Below are positions 15,714 to 24,886 of a DNA stretch of 59,160 nucleotides, piece by piece. A program made the position numbers and the translations under genes. The notes beneath the pieces were generated by a model. That model saw nothing but the letters and a program-made list of their open reading frames with translations. It did not search any database and was not told the origin of the DNA. The stretch covers positions 1 through 59,160 of the forward strand of contig NZ_KZ626890.1 of the NCBI RefSeq assembly GCF_002911015.1. Reading direction: 5' to 3'. Position 1 is the first letter of the stretch. The number at the start of each line of letters is the position of its first letter. This DNA comes from Streptomyces populi (GTDB taxonomy: Bacteria; Actinomycetota; Actinomycetes; Streptomycetales; Streptomycetaceae).

Positions 15714-17167
15714 ACGGGTCCGAAACCCCCGAGCAGGGGCCCGGCTACGCGAGGATCGCCCTGCTCGCCTCCGGCGCCATGTTCCTGGCGATCCTCGACT
15801 CCACGATCGCCAACCTGGCGGTCTCCGACATGCACGAGACCTTCCGGGGGGCGTCGATCTCCGACTTCTCCTGGGTCATCACGCTGTACGCCATCTTCTT
15901 CGCGGCGCTGCTGGCACCGGCCGGACGCCTCGCGGACGCGGTCGGGCGGAGGGCGCTCTACACCATGGGCGTCGGCGTCTTCACCGTGGCGTCCCTACTG
16001 TGCGCCGTGGCGCCGTACCTGCCCTTCCTCCTGGCGGCCCGCGCGATCCAGGGAGCGGGCGCGGCGGCGATGATTCCCGCGTCACTGGCCGTGATCCTGT
16101 TCGACACCCCGCCGGCGCGGCGGATGGCGGCCATCGGTCTGTGGAGTGCCGCCGGTTCCGCCGCCGCCGCGATCGGACCCAGCCTGGGCGGCGTGCTCAT
16201 CGACGCGTCCGGCTGGCGCTCGGTCTTCCTCATCAACGTGCCCTTCGGGATCGCGCTGATGGCCGGGGTCCGTGCCGTGCGGCGGTCCGAGCGGGTCCCC
16301 GGGCGCTTCCCCGACGCGGTGGGGTCCCTCGCGCTGGCGATCGGCATGGGCGGCCTCGTCCTCGGCGTGACGCAGGGCTCGGACTGGGGATGGGGCACCT
16401 CCCGGACCCTCGGATGCCTGGCGGCCGGCGCCGTGGTGCTCGCCTACGGTGTGCTGCGGGCCCGTACGCAGCCCGTTCCGGCGATCGACACCACGTTGTG
16501 GCGGAGCAGGACCTTCTCCCTGGCGAACGTCGTGTCGTTCTTCTACGGGGCGGCCCTCTACGCCTGGCTGCTGTGCGGGGTGCTGTACCTCGTGAACGTC
16601 TGGCACTACTCGGAGCTGAAGGCCGGCTTCGTGCTGAGCCCCGGCGCCGTCTTCTCGGCGATCGCGGCCGTCGGCATCGGGCGGGTGCTGGGCAGGCGCG
16701 CCAGTCCGCGGCTGATGGTGATCGGCGGCTCGCTGCTCATCGTGGGGGTCGGAGTCTGGCTGGTCGCCGTACTGCCCGTCGAGCCGCACCTGGTCGACCT
16801 CTGGATCCCGACGGCCGCCATCTCGGGCTTCGGCATGGGCGCGGTCAGCACGGGTGTCTCGACGGCGGCGGCCCTGTCGGTGCCCCCCGCGCAGTTCGCC
16901 GGGGCGACGGGGCTCAACATGGCGGCGCGGCAGATGGGCGGTGCCCTCGGCATCGCGGTGCTGGCCTCGGTCCTCGCCGGCGCGGACATCTCGGGCACCA
17001 CCGCGTACGCCCACGTCCTGCTGTTCTGCACCGTGATGGCAGCGGTCTCCGGCCTCGCCGGTCTCGGCCTGACGCTGAGGCCCGCACCCCAGCCGTCCGC
17101 CTCCGCCTCCGCCGCCACCACCTCCGCCACCACCGGGACCGCCGCCACGACGGGAGGTGAGGCCTGA
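15710..17167 (+). CDS. DHA2-family (14-TM) MFS drug exporter
   Basis: A 485-residue membrane protein with GTG start overlapping the DUF1272 stop. It shows the EmrB/QacA-type pattern: LDSTIANLAV in helix 1, GRLADAVGRRALYTMG in loop 2-3, RAIQGAGAAAMIPASLAVIL in helix 4 and GPSLGGVLIDASGWRSVFLI in the helix 5 antiporter motif, then further helices and a Ser/Ala/Thr-rich C-terminal tail. Such pumps export amphipathic toxins by proton antiport. In a cluster with DNA-repair genes on the same strand, it most likely exports the product and gives self-resistance; valanimycin producers likewise carry the MFS exporter VlmF. Confidence 0.88.
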   Translation: MNGSETPEQGPGYARIALLASGAMFLAILDSTIANLAVSDMHETFRGASISDFSWVITLYAIFFAALLAPAGRLADAVGRRALYTMGVGVFTVASLLCAVAPYLPFLLAARAIQGAGAAAMIPASLAVILFDTPPARRMAAIGLWSAAGSAAAAIGPSLGGVLIDASGWRSVFLINVPFGIALMAGVRAVRRSERVPGRFPDAVGSLALAIGMGGLVLGVTQGSDWGWGTSRTLGCLAAGAVVLAYGVLRARTQPVPAIDTTLWRSRTFSLANVVSFFYGAALYAWLLCGVLYLVNVWHYSELKAGFVLSPGAVFSAIAAVGIGRVLGRRASPRLMVIGGSLLIVGVGVWLVAVLPVEPHLVDLWIPTAAISGFGMGAVSTGVSTAAALSVPPAQFAGATGLNMAARQMGGALGIAVLASVLAGADISGTTAYAHVLLFCTVMAAVSGLAGLGLTLRPAPQPSASASAATTSATTGTAATTGGEA

Positions 17168-17280
17168 CCGCCGACCCCGCGGGCGCCGGTCCCCGGCCGG
17201 CGCCGTGACCCGAACCGGCAAGGAACGGTGCGCCGCAGAACGTCCCTTCAACAGAGCCCCACTTCGGAGGAGCTGGAAGC

Positions 17281-18501
17281 ATGACGACGGCACCGAAACT
17301 CGCACTGGAGGTCTTCAACCCGGAGCACCGGGTGAATCCGTACCCCCTCTACGCGGCCCTGCGGGAGGCCGACCGGATCCATTCCCTGGCACCCCGGATA
17401 TATCTGGCGTCACATCACGCGGACTGCAACAAGGTTCTCCTCGACCCGCTCTGGGGTCACGGGTACAACGACAGGATCAGCCCCTTCAGGCCGGGCGTGG
17501 GACGGGACGACGTACCCGGATCGATGCTCGGGATGGACCCGCCCGACCACACCCGGCTCCACCGGCTGGTCAGCAAGGCCTTCAAACCGCAGAAGATAGA
17601 AGAGCTGCGCGCGCGGACGGAACAGATCGTGGACGAGCTGCTCGACGCCGCCCTCGAAGCCAACGAGGTCGATCTGGTCACCGCGCTCAACAGCCCGCTG
17701 CCGATGCAGCTGGTGTGCGGGATGATCGGGGTGCCCATGGCCGACGTGCCCGTCTTCCAGAAGTGGTCGACCGCGATCGTGCGCGGGGTCGACCCGGACT
17801 TCCTGCTCAGTCCGCAGGAGATCACGGCACGCTACGAAGCCGAGGAGGCGTTCGAGCAGTACTTCAAGGGTCTGGCGGAGGAGAGACGGGAGCACCACCG
17901 CGGTGACCTGCTCAGCGACCTGGTCGCCGCCCGGGAGGACAGCGACCTGCTCTCCGAGCACGAACTGCACGAGATAGGCGCGATGCTCATGGTCGCCGGT
18001 CACGAGACGACGATGAACGGTCTCGGCATGATGATGACGGCCCTCCACCGCGATCCCGGCCGGCTCGAACTCCTCAAGGCCGACCCGGACCTCGTACCGG
18101 CCGCGGTCGAGGAAGCGCTGCGCTACGACCCCCCGATCCAGTTCACCTCGCGGGTGGCGCTGCAGGACCGGGAGCTCGCCGGCCACACCTTCGAGCGGGG
18201 CGACGGCATCGTCCTGGTGATCGCCGCGGCGAACCGTGACCCGGCCGCCTTCCCGGACCCCGAGACCTTCGACATGACCCGCTACAAGGACCGCGCGCGG
18301 AACGCGCCCCGCCACCTCACCTTCAGCAACGGCCCGCACCACTGCCTGGGCGCACAGCTGGCCCGGATGGAGATGAACATCGCCCTGCGCGCGCTGCTCA
18401 CCCGGGCCCCGGACCTGAAGCTGCTCACCGACGAGCCGCCCTACCGGGATCTGTACCTGTTCCGCGGACCCTTGAGCCTGCCCGCCCGGATGCGTCCCTG
18501 A
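17281..18501 (+). CDS. Cytochrome P450 (first copy)
   Basis: A 406-residue soluble bacterial P450. The oxygen-activation I-helix motif is AGHETTMN, the K-helix ExxR is EEALRYDPP, and the heme loop FSNGPHHCLGAQLA gives the thiolate Cys355. GGAGG precedes the ATG. P450s of this class hydroxylate or desaturate small molecules with electrons from ferredoxin; no ferredoxin gene is nearby. In this cluster it could oxidise the alkyl chain, the pyrrole or the serine-derived part. The substrate cannot be told from sequence. Confidence 0.9.
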   Translation: MTTAPKLALEVFNPEHRVNPYPLYAALREADRIHSLAPRIYLASHHADCNKVLLDPLWGHGYNDRISPFRPGVGRDDVPGSMLGMDPPDHTRLHRLVSKAFKPQKIEELRARTEQIVDELLDAALEANEVDLVTALNSPLPMQLVCGMIGVPMADVPVFQKWSTAIVRGVDPDFLLSPQEITARYEAEEAFEQYFKGLAEERREHHRGDLLSDLVAAREDSDLLSEHELHEIGAMLMVAGHETTMNGLGMMMTALHRDPGRLELLKADPDLVPAAVEEALRYDPPIQFTSRVALQDRELAGHTFERGDGIVLVIAAANRDPAAFPDPETFDMTRYKDRARNAPRHLTFSNGPHHCLGAQLARMEMNIALRALLTRAPDLKLLTDEPPYRDLYLFRGPLSLPARMRP

Positions 18502-18590
18502 CCGACCGATCCGGATGCGTCTCTGACCAACCGATGTCGATGTCGGATTCTCGCTGGCATCGCCCCCGTTCCGGAGCCCATGGTGGATGC

Positions 18591-20099
18591 ATGATGGACG
18601 AGGAGCACTACTACCGGGCCGCTCTGAGCAACGACAGCCGGTTCGACGGCCGGTTGTACATCGGAGTGGCCAGTACGGGCATCTACTGCCGCCCGACGTG
18701 CCCGGCCATGACTCCCAAGCGTGTCAACATGCGGTTCTACCGGACCGCGGCCGCCGCGCAGGCGGCCGGGTTCCGCGCGTGCAAGCGGTGCCGGCCCGAC
18801 TCGGTCCCGGGGTCACCGGAGTGGAACAGCCGTGCCGACCTGGTCGGACGTGCCATGCGGCTGATCGCCGACGGCCTGGTGGACCGGGAGGGCGTCAGCG
18901 GCCTCGCCGCCCGGCTGAACTACAGCGAGCGCCAGCTCCAGCGGCAGCTCGTGGCCGAGGTCGGGGCGGGCCCGCTCGCGCTCGCCCGGGCCCAGCGGGC
19001 ACGGACGGCGCAGCTCCTCCTGGAGACCACCGACCTGCACGTCAGCGAGGTGGCCTTCGCCTCGGGGTATTCCAGCATCCGGCAGTTCAACGACAACATG
19101 CGGGCGGTGTTCTCGATGCCCCCCACGGAGCTGAGGGCCCGCGCGGTCCAGCGCCGGCCGCGTACGGCCCCGCCCGCGCAGCCGTGGGGCAACGGGATCC
19201 GGATCCAGTTGCCGTTCCGCACCCCGCTGGACGTCGGCGGGCTGCTGGAGCAGCTCGGCGAGCAGGCCGTGCCGGGCATCGAGGAGTACGTCGACGGCGT
19301 CTACCACCGGGCGCTGTCGCTCCCGCACGGCAGCGCCGTCGTGTCCCTCTCCCGCGCCGCGGGCAAGCCCGCGGGCAAGACCGCCCAGCCGCCCGGCCGC
19401 GGCTTCGTGGAATGCGAGCTGCACCTCCAGGACCTGCGCGACATGACGGCGGCCGTCCAGCGGTGCCGCGACCTGCTCGATCTGGACGCGGACCCGGGGG
19501 CCGTCGACGAGGTGCTCGCGCGGGACGCGCTGCTCGCCCCGCTCGTCGCACGCGTGCCCGGCCGCAGGGTGCCGGGTTCCGTGGACCCGGCCGAGTGCGC
19601 CGTCCGGGCGGTCCTCGCCCAGGACGCGGGCCCCGAGCAGGCGAGGGGCGACGCGGCGCTGCTCGTCGCCCGCTACGGCAAGCCGCTGACCAGAGAGGTC
19701 GGCCAGGTCACGCACACGTTCCCGGCGGTCGAGACGCTCGCGCCGCTCGCGCCGCACGAGCTGGCGGGCACTTCGGAGCGGGGGAGCCGGGTGAAGGCGA
19801 TGGCCACCGCCCTGGCCTGCGAGGACCTGGTCCTGGGAGTGGGCGTGGACCGTGAGGAGGCCGGTCGGAAGCTGCTCAAGGTCGAGGGCGTCACACCGCG
19901 GACGGCCGCCCTCATCCGCATGCGGGCGCTGGGGGACCCGGACGTCCTCGTTCCGGCGGAACCGGAGTCGCACGACGCGGCCCGCCAGTCCTTCGGCGAC
20001 CTGGGACCCACCGCCGGCGACGAGCGCTCCGAAGCCTGGCGGCCCTGGCGCTCCTACGCCGTACAGCACCTCTGGGCCGCCGCGGGGACGGTCCGTTGA
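18591..20099 (+). CDS. Ada-AlkA fusion: methyl-sensing regulator with DNA glycosylase domain
   Basis: A 502-residue protein. Residues 1-80 form the Ada zinc domain with its four cysteines (YCRPTCPAMTP, then FRACKRCRPDS); the first is the methyl acceptor for phosphotriesters. Residues about 85-190 form an AraC helix-turn-helix, and about 200-500 the AlkA N-terminal and HhH-GPD domains ending in WRPWRSYAVQHLW. The HhH hairpin is altered (VEGVTPRTAAL where relatives have GIGPWTA) and the usual catalytic Asp appears to be Glu457 (LVPAEPES), so glycosylase activity is uncertain. The stop overlaps the TTG start of the AlkB gene. Its place inside a biosynthetic cluster suggests sensing and repair of alkylation caused by the product. 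Confidence 0.86.
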   Translation: MMDEEHYYRAALSNDSRFDGRLYIGVASTGIYCRPTCPAMTPKRVNMRFYRTAAAAQAAGFRACKRCRPDSVPGSPEWNSRADLVGRAMRLIADGLVDREGVSGLAARLNYSERQLQRQLVAEVGAGPLALARAQRARTAQLLLETTDLHVSEVAFASGYSSIRQFNDNMRAVFSMPPTELRARAVQRRPRTAPPAQPWGNGIRIQLPFRTPLDVGGLLEQLGEQAVPGIEEYVDGVYHRALSLPHGSAVVSLSRAAGKPAGKTAQPPGRGFVECELHLQDLRDMTAAVQRCRDLLDLDADPGAVDEVLARDALLAPLVARVPGRRVPGSVDPAECAVRAVLAQDAGPEQARGDAALLVARYGKPLTREVGQVTHTFPAVETLAPLAPHELAGTSERGSRVKAMATALACEDLVLGVGVDREEAGRKLLKVEGVTPRTAALIRMRALGDPDVLVPAEPESHDAARQSFGDLGPTAGDERSEAWRPWRSYAVQHLWAAAGTVR

Positions 20100-20809
20100 C
20101 CCACCAGGACGACGACGCGCTGTTCGGGCGCCCGCCCCTGGTCCCGCGGTCCGGAGCGGTGCTCCTCCCGCGCTGGCTCGGCATCGAGCAGCAGAGGCAG
20201 TTGCTGCACGCCTGCCGGGAGTGGGCACGCGGGGCGGCGGGACTGCACCGGCCGAGCATGCCCGACGGGACCCCGATGCGGGTGCGGTCGGTGTGCCTCG
20301 GGTGGCACTACTCGCTGCGCCACGGATACACCCGGACCACGGTCGGCGCGGACGGCACACCGGTCAAACCGCTGCCCGGCTGGCTCGCGGACCTGGCGCG
20401 AAGAGCGGTCGTCGAGGCGGCGGAACTCGACGACGAGGTGTGCGGACGGCCCCGGGACCACAAGGCCGACGCCGCGATCGTCAACTTCTACGACGACGAG
20501 GCCCGGCTGGGCATGCACCAGGACCGTGCCGAGGAGAGCGGCGCGCCCGTGGTCTCGCTCAGTCTCGGGAACAGCTGCGTCTTCCGCTTCGGGAACAACG
20601 AGACGCGCACCCGCCCCTGGCAGGACCTGATCCTGCACAGCGGTGACCTGTTCGTCTTCGGCGGACCGGGACGGATGGCCTACCACTCCGTGGTACGCAC
20701 CCTGCCCGGTACCGCACCGGCCGAACTGGGCATCCGCGGCGGCCGGGTGAGCGTCACGGTGCGCGAGACGGGCCTCACCCCGAACCTTCCGGCGCAGCGG
20801 TCACGATGA
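20096..20809 (+). CDS. AlkB-like Fe(II)/2-oxoglutarate DNA-repair dioxygenase
   Basis: A 237-residue protein that starts at a TTG overlapping the upstream stop (TTGA), so it is co-translated with the Ada-AlkA fusion. Iron ligands are H141 and D143 (LGMHQDRAEE) and H197 (MAYHSVVRTL); R217 and R223 (RGGRVSVTVRE) match the 2-oxoglutarate-binding arginines. SLSLGNSCVFRFG and SGDLFVFGGPGRMAYHS are typical of bacterial AlkB. AlkB oxidatively removes alkyl groups from 1-methyladenine, 3-methylcytosine and etheno bases. Pairing with Ada-AlkA inside a cluster points to self-protection against a DNA alkylator. Confidence 0.9.
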   Translation: MTHQDDDALFGRPPLVPRSGAVLLPRWLGIEQQRQLLHACREWARGAAGLHRPSMPDGTPMRVRSVCLGWHYSLRHGYTRTTVGADGTPVKPLPGWLADLARRAVVEAAELDDEVCGRPRDHKADAAIVNFYDDEARLGMHQDRAEESGAPVVSLSLGNSCVFRFGNNETRTRPWQDLILHSGDLFVFGGPGRMAYHSVVRTLPGTAPAELGIRGGRVSVTVRETGLTPNLPAQRSR

Positions 20810-20830
20810 CGGCCGCACGCACCAGGGATG

Positions 20831-20859
20831 TGTCAGCGCCATCTCAGAGTCGGCTGACA
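20831..20859. promoter_or_regulatory. SARP-like heptamer series upstream of the second P450 operon
   Basis: Three heptamers start exactly 11 bp apart: TGTCAGC at 20831, TCTCAGA at 20842 and GCTGACA at 20853. Read on the minus strand they are TGTCAGC, TCTGAGA and GCTGACA, so one outer element matches the GCTGAMA core on each strand. The 11-bp period and core match the four boxes at 41509-41548. The site lies about 130 bp before the P450 start at 20988, with TAGGGG at 20863-20868 as a possible -10. It may drive the P450 and pyrrole genes. Confidence 0.5.
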
Positions 20860-20987
20860 CGGTAGGGGTGACGAGAGCCGCCGTGGTGCGCCGGAGCCTC
20901 ATGACGGCGCACCGGGCATCGCGCGGCGGCATCCACGACTCCCATGGCAAGCGTCCCTCCCCGGTACCGGCGAAAGGACTGCCGCAC

Positions 20988-22184
20988 GTGTCCGCTCAGC
21001 CACCGCACCTGACGTATCCGGTCCAGCGAACGACGGTCACCGATCCGCCCGAGGAATACACGCGCCTCCAGAAGGAGGCCCCGGTGTGCCCCATCACGCT
21101 GGCCACCGGATTCCCGGCGCTGTTCGTCACCGCGTACGACGACGTCAAGACCGTGCTCTCCGATCCGCGCTTCAGCCGCGACGCCCTGTTCGAACCCGGC
21201 GCCCCGCGAGCGCAGCTGGCCGAGCCCGACCAGGACAGCATCATCAGCATCGACCCGCCGCGCCACTCCCGGCTGCGCGGGCTCATCAACCGGGAGTTCG
21301 GCCGCCGCCGGGTCGAGGGCATGCGGCCCGAGATCGAACGGCACGTGGCCGAACTCCTGGACGAGATGGAGACCAAGGGACCGCCCGGTGACCTGAACGA
21401 CATGCTGGGACGGCCGCTGGCCCTGCGCGTCATCTGCAACCTGCTGGGCGTGCCCTACTCCGACCACACGAAGTTCGGCCGCTGGTGCGACCACTTCATG
21501 TCGTACGCGAAGTATCCGCTGGCGGAGGTCGGCCGGGCCAACAGCGAGATGCGGACGTACCTGGCCGATCTGATCGAGACCAAACGACAGACCCCCGGCG
21601 AGGACCTGCTGAGCGCCCTCGTGCAGGCGCGCGACAGCGAGGGGGCGCTGACCGAGAACGAGCTCGTGAGCCTCGGCGTGATCCTGCTCCTCGCGGGCCA
21701 CGACACCACGGTGACCGCGCTGGGCGGCGGCGTGATCACGCTGCTGCGCAACCCGGAGGCGCTCGCGGAGCTGCGCTCCGATCCCGCGCTGATCCCCCGG
21801 GCGATCGACGAGATCCTGCGGCTGAACGAGCCCGGAGACGGCTCCTTCCTGCGCATCGCGACCGAGGACGTCGAACTGCGGGGCGGACGGGTGGCGGCCG
21901 GCAGCGCGGTCGTCGCCTCCATCAGCACGGCCGACCGGGACCCCTCGGTGTTCCCCGATCCCGAACGGTTCGACATCCACCGCGAGAGCAACCCGCACAT
22001 CGCGTTCGGCTTCGGCACGCACTTCTGCGTCGGGTCCTCGCTGGCCCGCGTCGAGCTGGAGTCCGCGCTGGGCGCCCTCCTCCCGCGTTTCCCGGACCTC
22101 GGGCTCGCGGTGCCCTTCGAGGACCTGCGCTGGCGCTCGTACGCCCATCTCGGCGGAATCGAGGAACTGCCGGTCCGTTGGTAG
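20988..22184 (+). CDS. Cytochrome P450 (second copy)
   Basis: A 398-residue P450. GTG 20988 is chosen because AAAGGA lies 9 bases upstream; the longer in-frame extension has no protein character. I-helix LLLAGHDTTVTALGG, ExxR in DEILRLNEP, heme loop FGFGTHFCVGSSLA with Cys347. It heads a run of genes for a pyrrole-2-carboxyl unit and is only distantly similar to the first P450, so the two probably oxidise different positions. No redox partner is encoded nearby. Confidence 0.9.
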   Translation: MSAQPPHLTYPVQRTTVTDPPEEYTRLQKEAPVCPITLATGFPALFVTAYDDVKTVLSDPRFSRDALFEPGAPRAQLAEPDQDSIISIDPPRHSRLRGLINREFGRRRVEGMRPEIERHVAELLDEMETKGPPGDLNDMLGRPLALRVICNLLGVPYSDHTKFGRWCDHFMSYAKYPLAEVGRANSEMRTYLADLIETKRQTPGEDLLSALVQARDSEGALTENELVSLGVILLLAGHDTTVTALGGGVITLLRNPEALAELRSDPALIPRAIDEILRLNEPGDGSFLRIATEDVELRGGRVAAGSAVVASISTADRDPSVFPDPERFDIHRESNPHIAFGFGTHFCVGSSLARVELESALGALLPRFPDLGLAVPFEDLRWRSYAHLGGIEELPVRW

Positions 22185-22232
22185 CGCCGAAAGCCCCCCG
22201 CCCAGGCAGTCCCCGATCTACAGCGAGGTCAG

Positions 22233-23366
22233 ATGTTTCTGGATTGGCAGCCCCATCAGTCCAAGGAGTACGACGACATGCTCTCGGCCGTCCGGGAGCG
22301 CCTCGACCGTCCGCGGCCCCCCGAGGGCGGGCTGCGGGAACTCTGGCGGCACTGCGGTGAGCTGGGGCTCCTGGGGCTCTGCGTCCCGGCCGAGGACGGC
22401 GGAGGCGGGAGGTCCGCACTGGACACCGCGCATCTGATCGAGGCCTTCGGCCGGGGCTGCGCCGACACCGGGCTGGTCTTCGCCACGAGCGCCCATCAGT
22501 TCGCCTGCGCCGTCCCGATCTCGGCCTACGCCGGGGACGAGGTCCGGCGGCGCCTGTTGCCGGCCCTGTGCGACGGCTCGTTCATCGCCGCCAACGCCAT
22601 GACGGAGTCCGAGGCGGGCTCGGACATCTCGGCGATGTCGGCCCGGGCGGTGCGGGACGGCGACGGATACGTCCTCACCGGGACGAAGTCCTGGGCCAGC
22701 AACGCTCCGGAGGCCGACGTCTTCGTCACCTACGCGGTGACCGACCCGACAGCGGGATTCCTCGGCGTCTCCGCCTTCGTCGTCGAACGCGGCACGGCAG
22801 GCCTGTCCGTCGACGGGCCGTTCGAGAAGATGGGCCTCGGCACCTGCGCGGCCGGATCGGTCCGGTTCGAGGAGTGCCGGGTGCCGGCCCGCAACCTCCT
22901 CGGGGAGGAGGGGGAAGGCAGCGCGATCTTCCAGCACTCGATGGCGTGGGAGCGCGCCTGCCTCTTCGCCGGGTACGTCGGCCTCATGGACCGGCTGCTC
23001 GAACGGTGCGTGGCCCATGCCCGGGAACGCCGCCAGTTCGGCCGCCGCATCGCCGACTTCCAGGCGGTCTCCCACCGGATCGCCGACATGAAGCTCCGGC
23101 TCGAAGCCGCCCGGATGCTGCTCTACCGGGCCTGCTTCCGGCTGGACCGGGACGAGGCGCTGCCCATGGACAGCGCGCTGTCGAAGCTCGCGGTGTCGGA
23201 GGCCGCCGTCCAGGCGGCCGTCGACGCGCTGCAGATCTTCGGATCGCGGGGCTACCTGGTGAGCGAGGGGCTCGAGGTCGTCCTCCGGGACGCGATCCCC
23301 GCGAAGCTCTTCTCCGGGACCTCCGAGATCCAGCACGAACTCATCGCGAAGGGGCTCGGGTTGTGA
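22233..23366 (+). CDS. Prolyl-PCP dehydrogenase-type acyl-CoA dehydrogenase (RedW/PltE/CloN3-like)
   Basis: A 377-residue flavoprotein of the acyl-CoA dehydrogenase family (FAD contacts MTESEAGSDISAMSARA and KSWASNAPEA; C-terminal LFSGTSEIQHELIAKG). The Glu that precedes GT in medium-chain enzymes is Ser here, as in carrier-protein-dependent members that place the base elsewhere. The gene overlaps (GTGA) a proline-type adenylation gene that is followed by a PCP, the exact trio that makes pyrrolyl-2-carboxyl-S-PCP in prodigiosin, pyoluteorin and clorobiocin pathways. I therefore infer four-electron oxidation of prolyl-S-PCP to the pyrrole. Confidence 0.85.
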   Translation: MFLDWQPHQSKEYDDMLSAVRERLDRPRPPEGGLRELWRHCGELGLLGLCVPAEDGGGGRSALDTAHLIEAFGRGCADTGLVFATSAHQFACAVPISAYAGDEVRRRLLPALCDGSFIAANAMTESEAGSDISAMSARAVRDGDGYVLTGTKSWASNAPEADVFVTYAVTDPTAGFLGVSAFVVERGTAGLSVDGPFEKMGLGTCAAGSVRFEECRVPARNLLGEEGEGSAIFQHSMAWERACLFAGYVGLMDRLLERCVAHARERRQFGRRIADFQAVSHRIADMKLRLEAARMLLYRACFRLDRDEALPMDSALSKLAVSEAAVQAAVDALQIFGSRGYLVSEGLEVVLRDAIPAKLFSGTSEIQHELIAKGLGL

Positions 23367-24853
23367 ACCTGGCGTCACTGGTCCGGGACAGCGCGCGGCG
23401 CGCGGGCGGGGACCTGGCCGTCGCGGGGCCCGACCGCTCGGTCACCTACGACGAACTCGACCGCGCGGCGGACACGCTGGCCCACCTGCTCCGGGACAAG
23501 GGGGTGCGCGGGACGGACCGGGTGGTGATCTGGCTGGACAAGTCCGTCGTCGCGGTCGCCGCCATGCAGGGGGCGCTGCGGCTGTCCGCCGTCTACGTAC
23601 CGGTGGACGGCTCGGGGCCGTCGCGCCGGACCGCGCGGATAGCACGGGGATGCTCCGCGACGGTGATCGTCACCGACTCCCGGCGCGCGGCCGAGCTGCG
23701 GGAGTCGGGCGAGGAACTGCCCGGACTCCTCGTGCTCGACGGCCTGCCCGGGACGGACGGACGTCCTCCGCTGCCCGTCGAGCAACCCGGCCCCGACGAC
23801 CTCGCCTACATCCTGTACACGTCCGGCTCGACAGGAGAGCCCAAGGGCGTGTGCATCAGCCAGCGCAACGCCCTGGCGTTCGTCGAGTGGGCGGCCGCCG
23901 AGATCGGGGCGACGAGCCGGGACCGCTTCGCCAACCACGCCCCGTTCGGCTTCGACCTGTCCGTACTGGACCTCTACGTGGCCTTCCGGGCCGGGGCGTC
24001 CGTTCATCTCGTCCCGTCGGAGATGGCGTACGCGCCGCAGCAGCTCTGCGCGTTCCTGCGGACGGAGCGGATCACCGTCTGGTACTCCGTGCCCTCGGTC
24101 CTCATCCTGATGATCCGGGACGGAGACCTGTGCGAGGGCGCGCGGCCCCCGTGGCTGCGCGTCCTGCTCTTCGCCGGTGAACCCTTCGCGGTGGACTACC
24201 TCGCGCTCCTGCACCGGTACCTCGAGGGCGTCCGGCTCCTGAACCTGTACGGCCCGACCGAGACGAACGTCTGCACCTTCCACGAGGTGACCGCGGAGGA
24301 CGTCGCCGGCGGCGAGCCGGTGCCGATCGGCCGGGCCTGCTCCGGCGACGAGGTGTGGGCGCTCACCCCCGGCGGGCGGCGGGCGGCCGTCGGCGAGGAG
24401 GGCGAACTCGTCGTGGACGGACCCACCGTCATGGCCGGCTACTGGGGCCGGGGCGCGCAGGAGGGCCCCTACCGGACCGGTGACGTCGTCCGGGTACGGG
24501 CGGACGGCGTCTTCGAGTACCGCGGGCGGCTCGACCACATGGTCAAGGTGCGGGGACACCGGGTGGAACTCGGCGAGATCGAGGCGTGCCTGTCCCGGCA
24601 CCCGGCCGTGGGCGAGGTGGCCGTCCTCGTGGACGGAAGCGGCATGGCGGCGCGGATCGTCGCCGTCGTCGTCCCGGCCGGCCCGCCCCCGGGACTGCTG
24701 GCGCTGAAGCGGCACTGCGCCGAGCGGCTGCCCAGGTACATGATTCCCGACTCGGTGCTGACGGTGGCCGAACTGCCGCGCACCCGCAACGGAAAGACCG
24801 ACCGGCAGGCGCTGCGGGACACCCTGCTCCAGCCGTCGGGCAGCCGGACCTGA
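23363..24853 (+). CDS. Stand-alone proline adenylation enzyme
   Basis: A 496-residue NRPS-type A domain with GTG start overlapping the dehydrogenase stop. Core motifs: YILYTSGSTGEPKGV (A3), FGFDLSVLDLY (A4), NLYGPTETNVC (A5), YRTGDVVRV (A7), YRGRLDHMVKVRGHRVELGE (A8) and TRNGKTDRQAL (A10, Lys517 equivalent). Aligned to GrsA-PheA the ten specificity residues read D-L-L-Y-L-A-L-V-C-K, identical to the code I recall for the proline enzymes RedM/PltF/CloN4. It should load L-proline onto the adjacent PCP. This is the strongest substrate assignment in the cluster. Confidence 0.93.
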   Translation: MNLASLVRDSARRAGGDLAVAGPDRSVTYDELDRAADTLAHLLRDKGVRGTDRVVIWLDKSVVAVAAMQGALRLSAVYVPVDGSGPSRRTARIARGCSATVIVTDSRRAAELRESGEELPGLLVLDGLPGTDGRPPLPVEQPGPDDLAYILYTSGSTGEPKGVCISQRNALAFVEWAAAEIGATSRDRFANHAPFGFDLSVLDLYVAFRAGASVHLVPSEMAYAPQQLCAFLRTERITVWYSVPSVLILMIRDGDLCEGARPPWLRVLLFAGEPFAVDYLALLHRYLEGVRLLNLYGPTETNVCTFHEVTAEDVAGGEPVPIGRACSGDEVWALTPGGRRAAVGEEGELVVDGPTVMAGYWGRGAQEGPYRTGDVVRVRADGVFEYRGRLDHMVKVRGHRVELGEIEACLSRHPAVGEVAVLVDGSGMAARIVAVVVPAGPPPGLLALKRHCAERLPRYMIPDSVLTVAELPRTRNGKTDRQALRDTLLQPSGSRT

Positions 24854-24886
24854 TCTCCGAACCCAAGGAAAGGAAGAACCGCTCGT

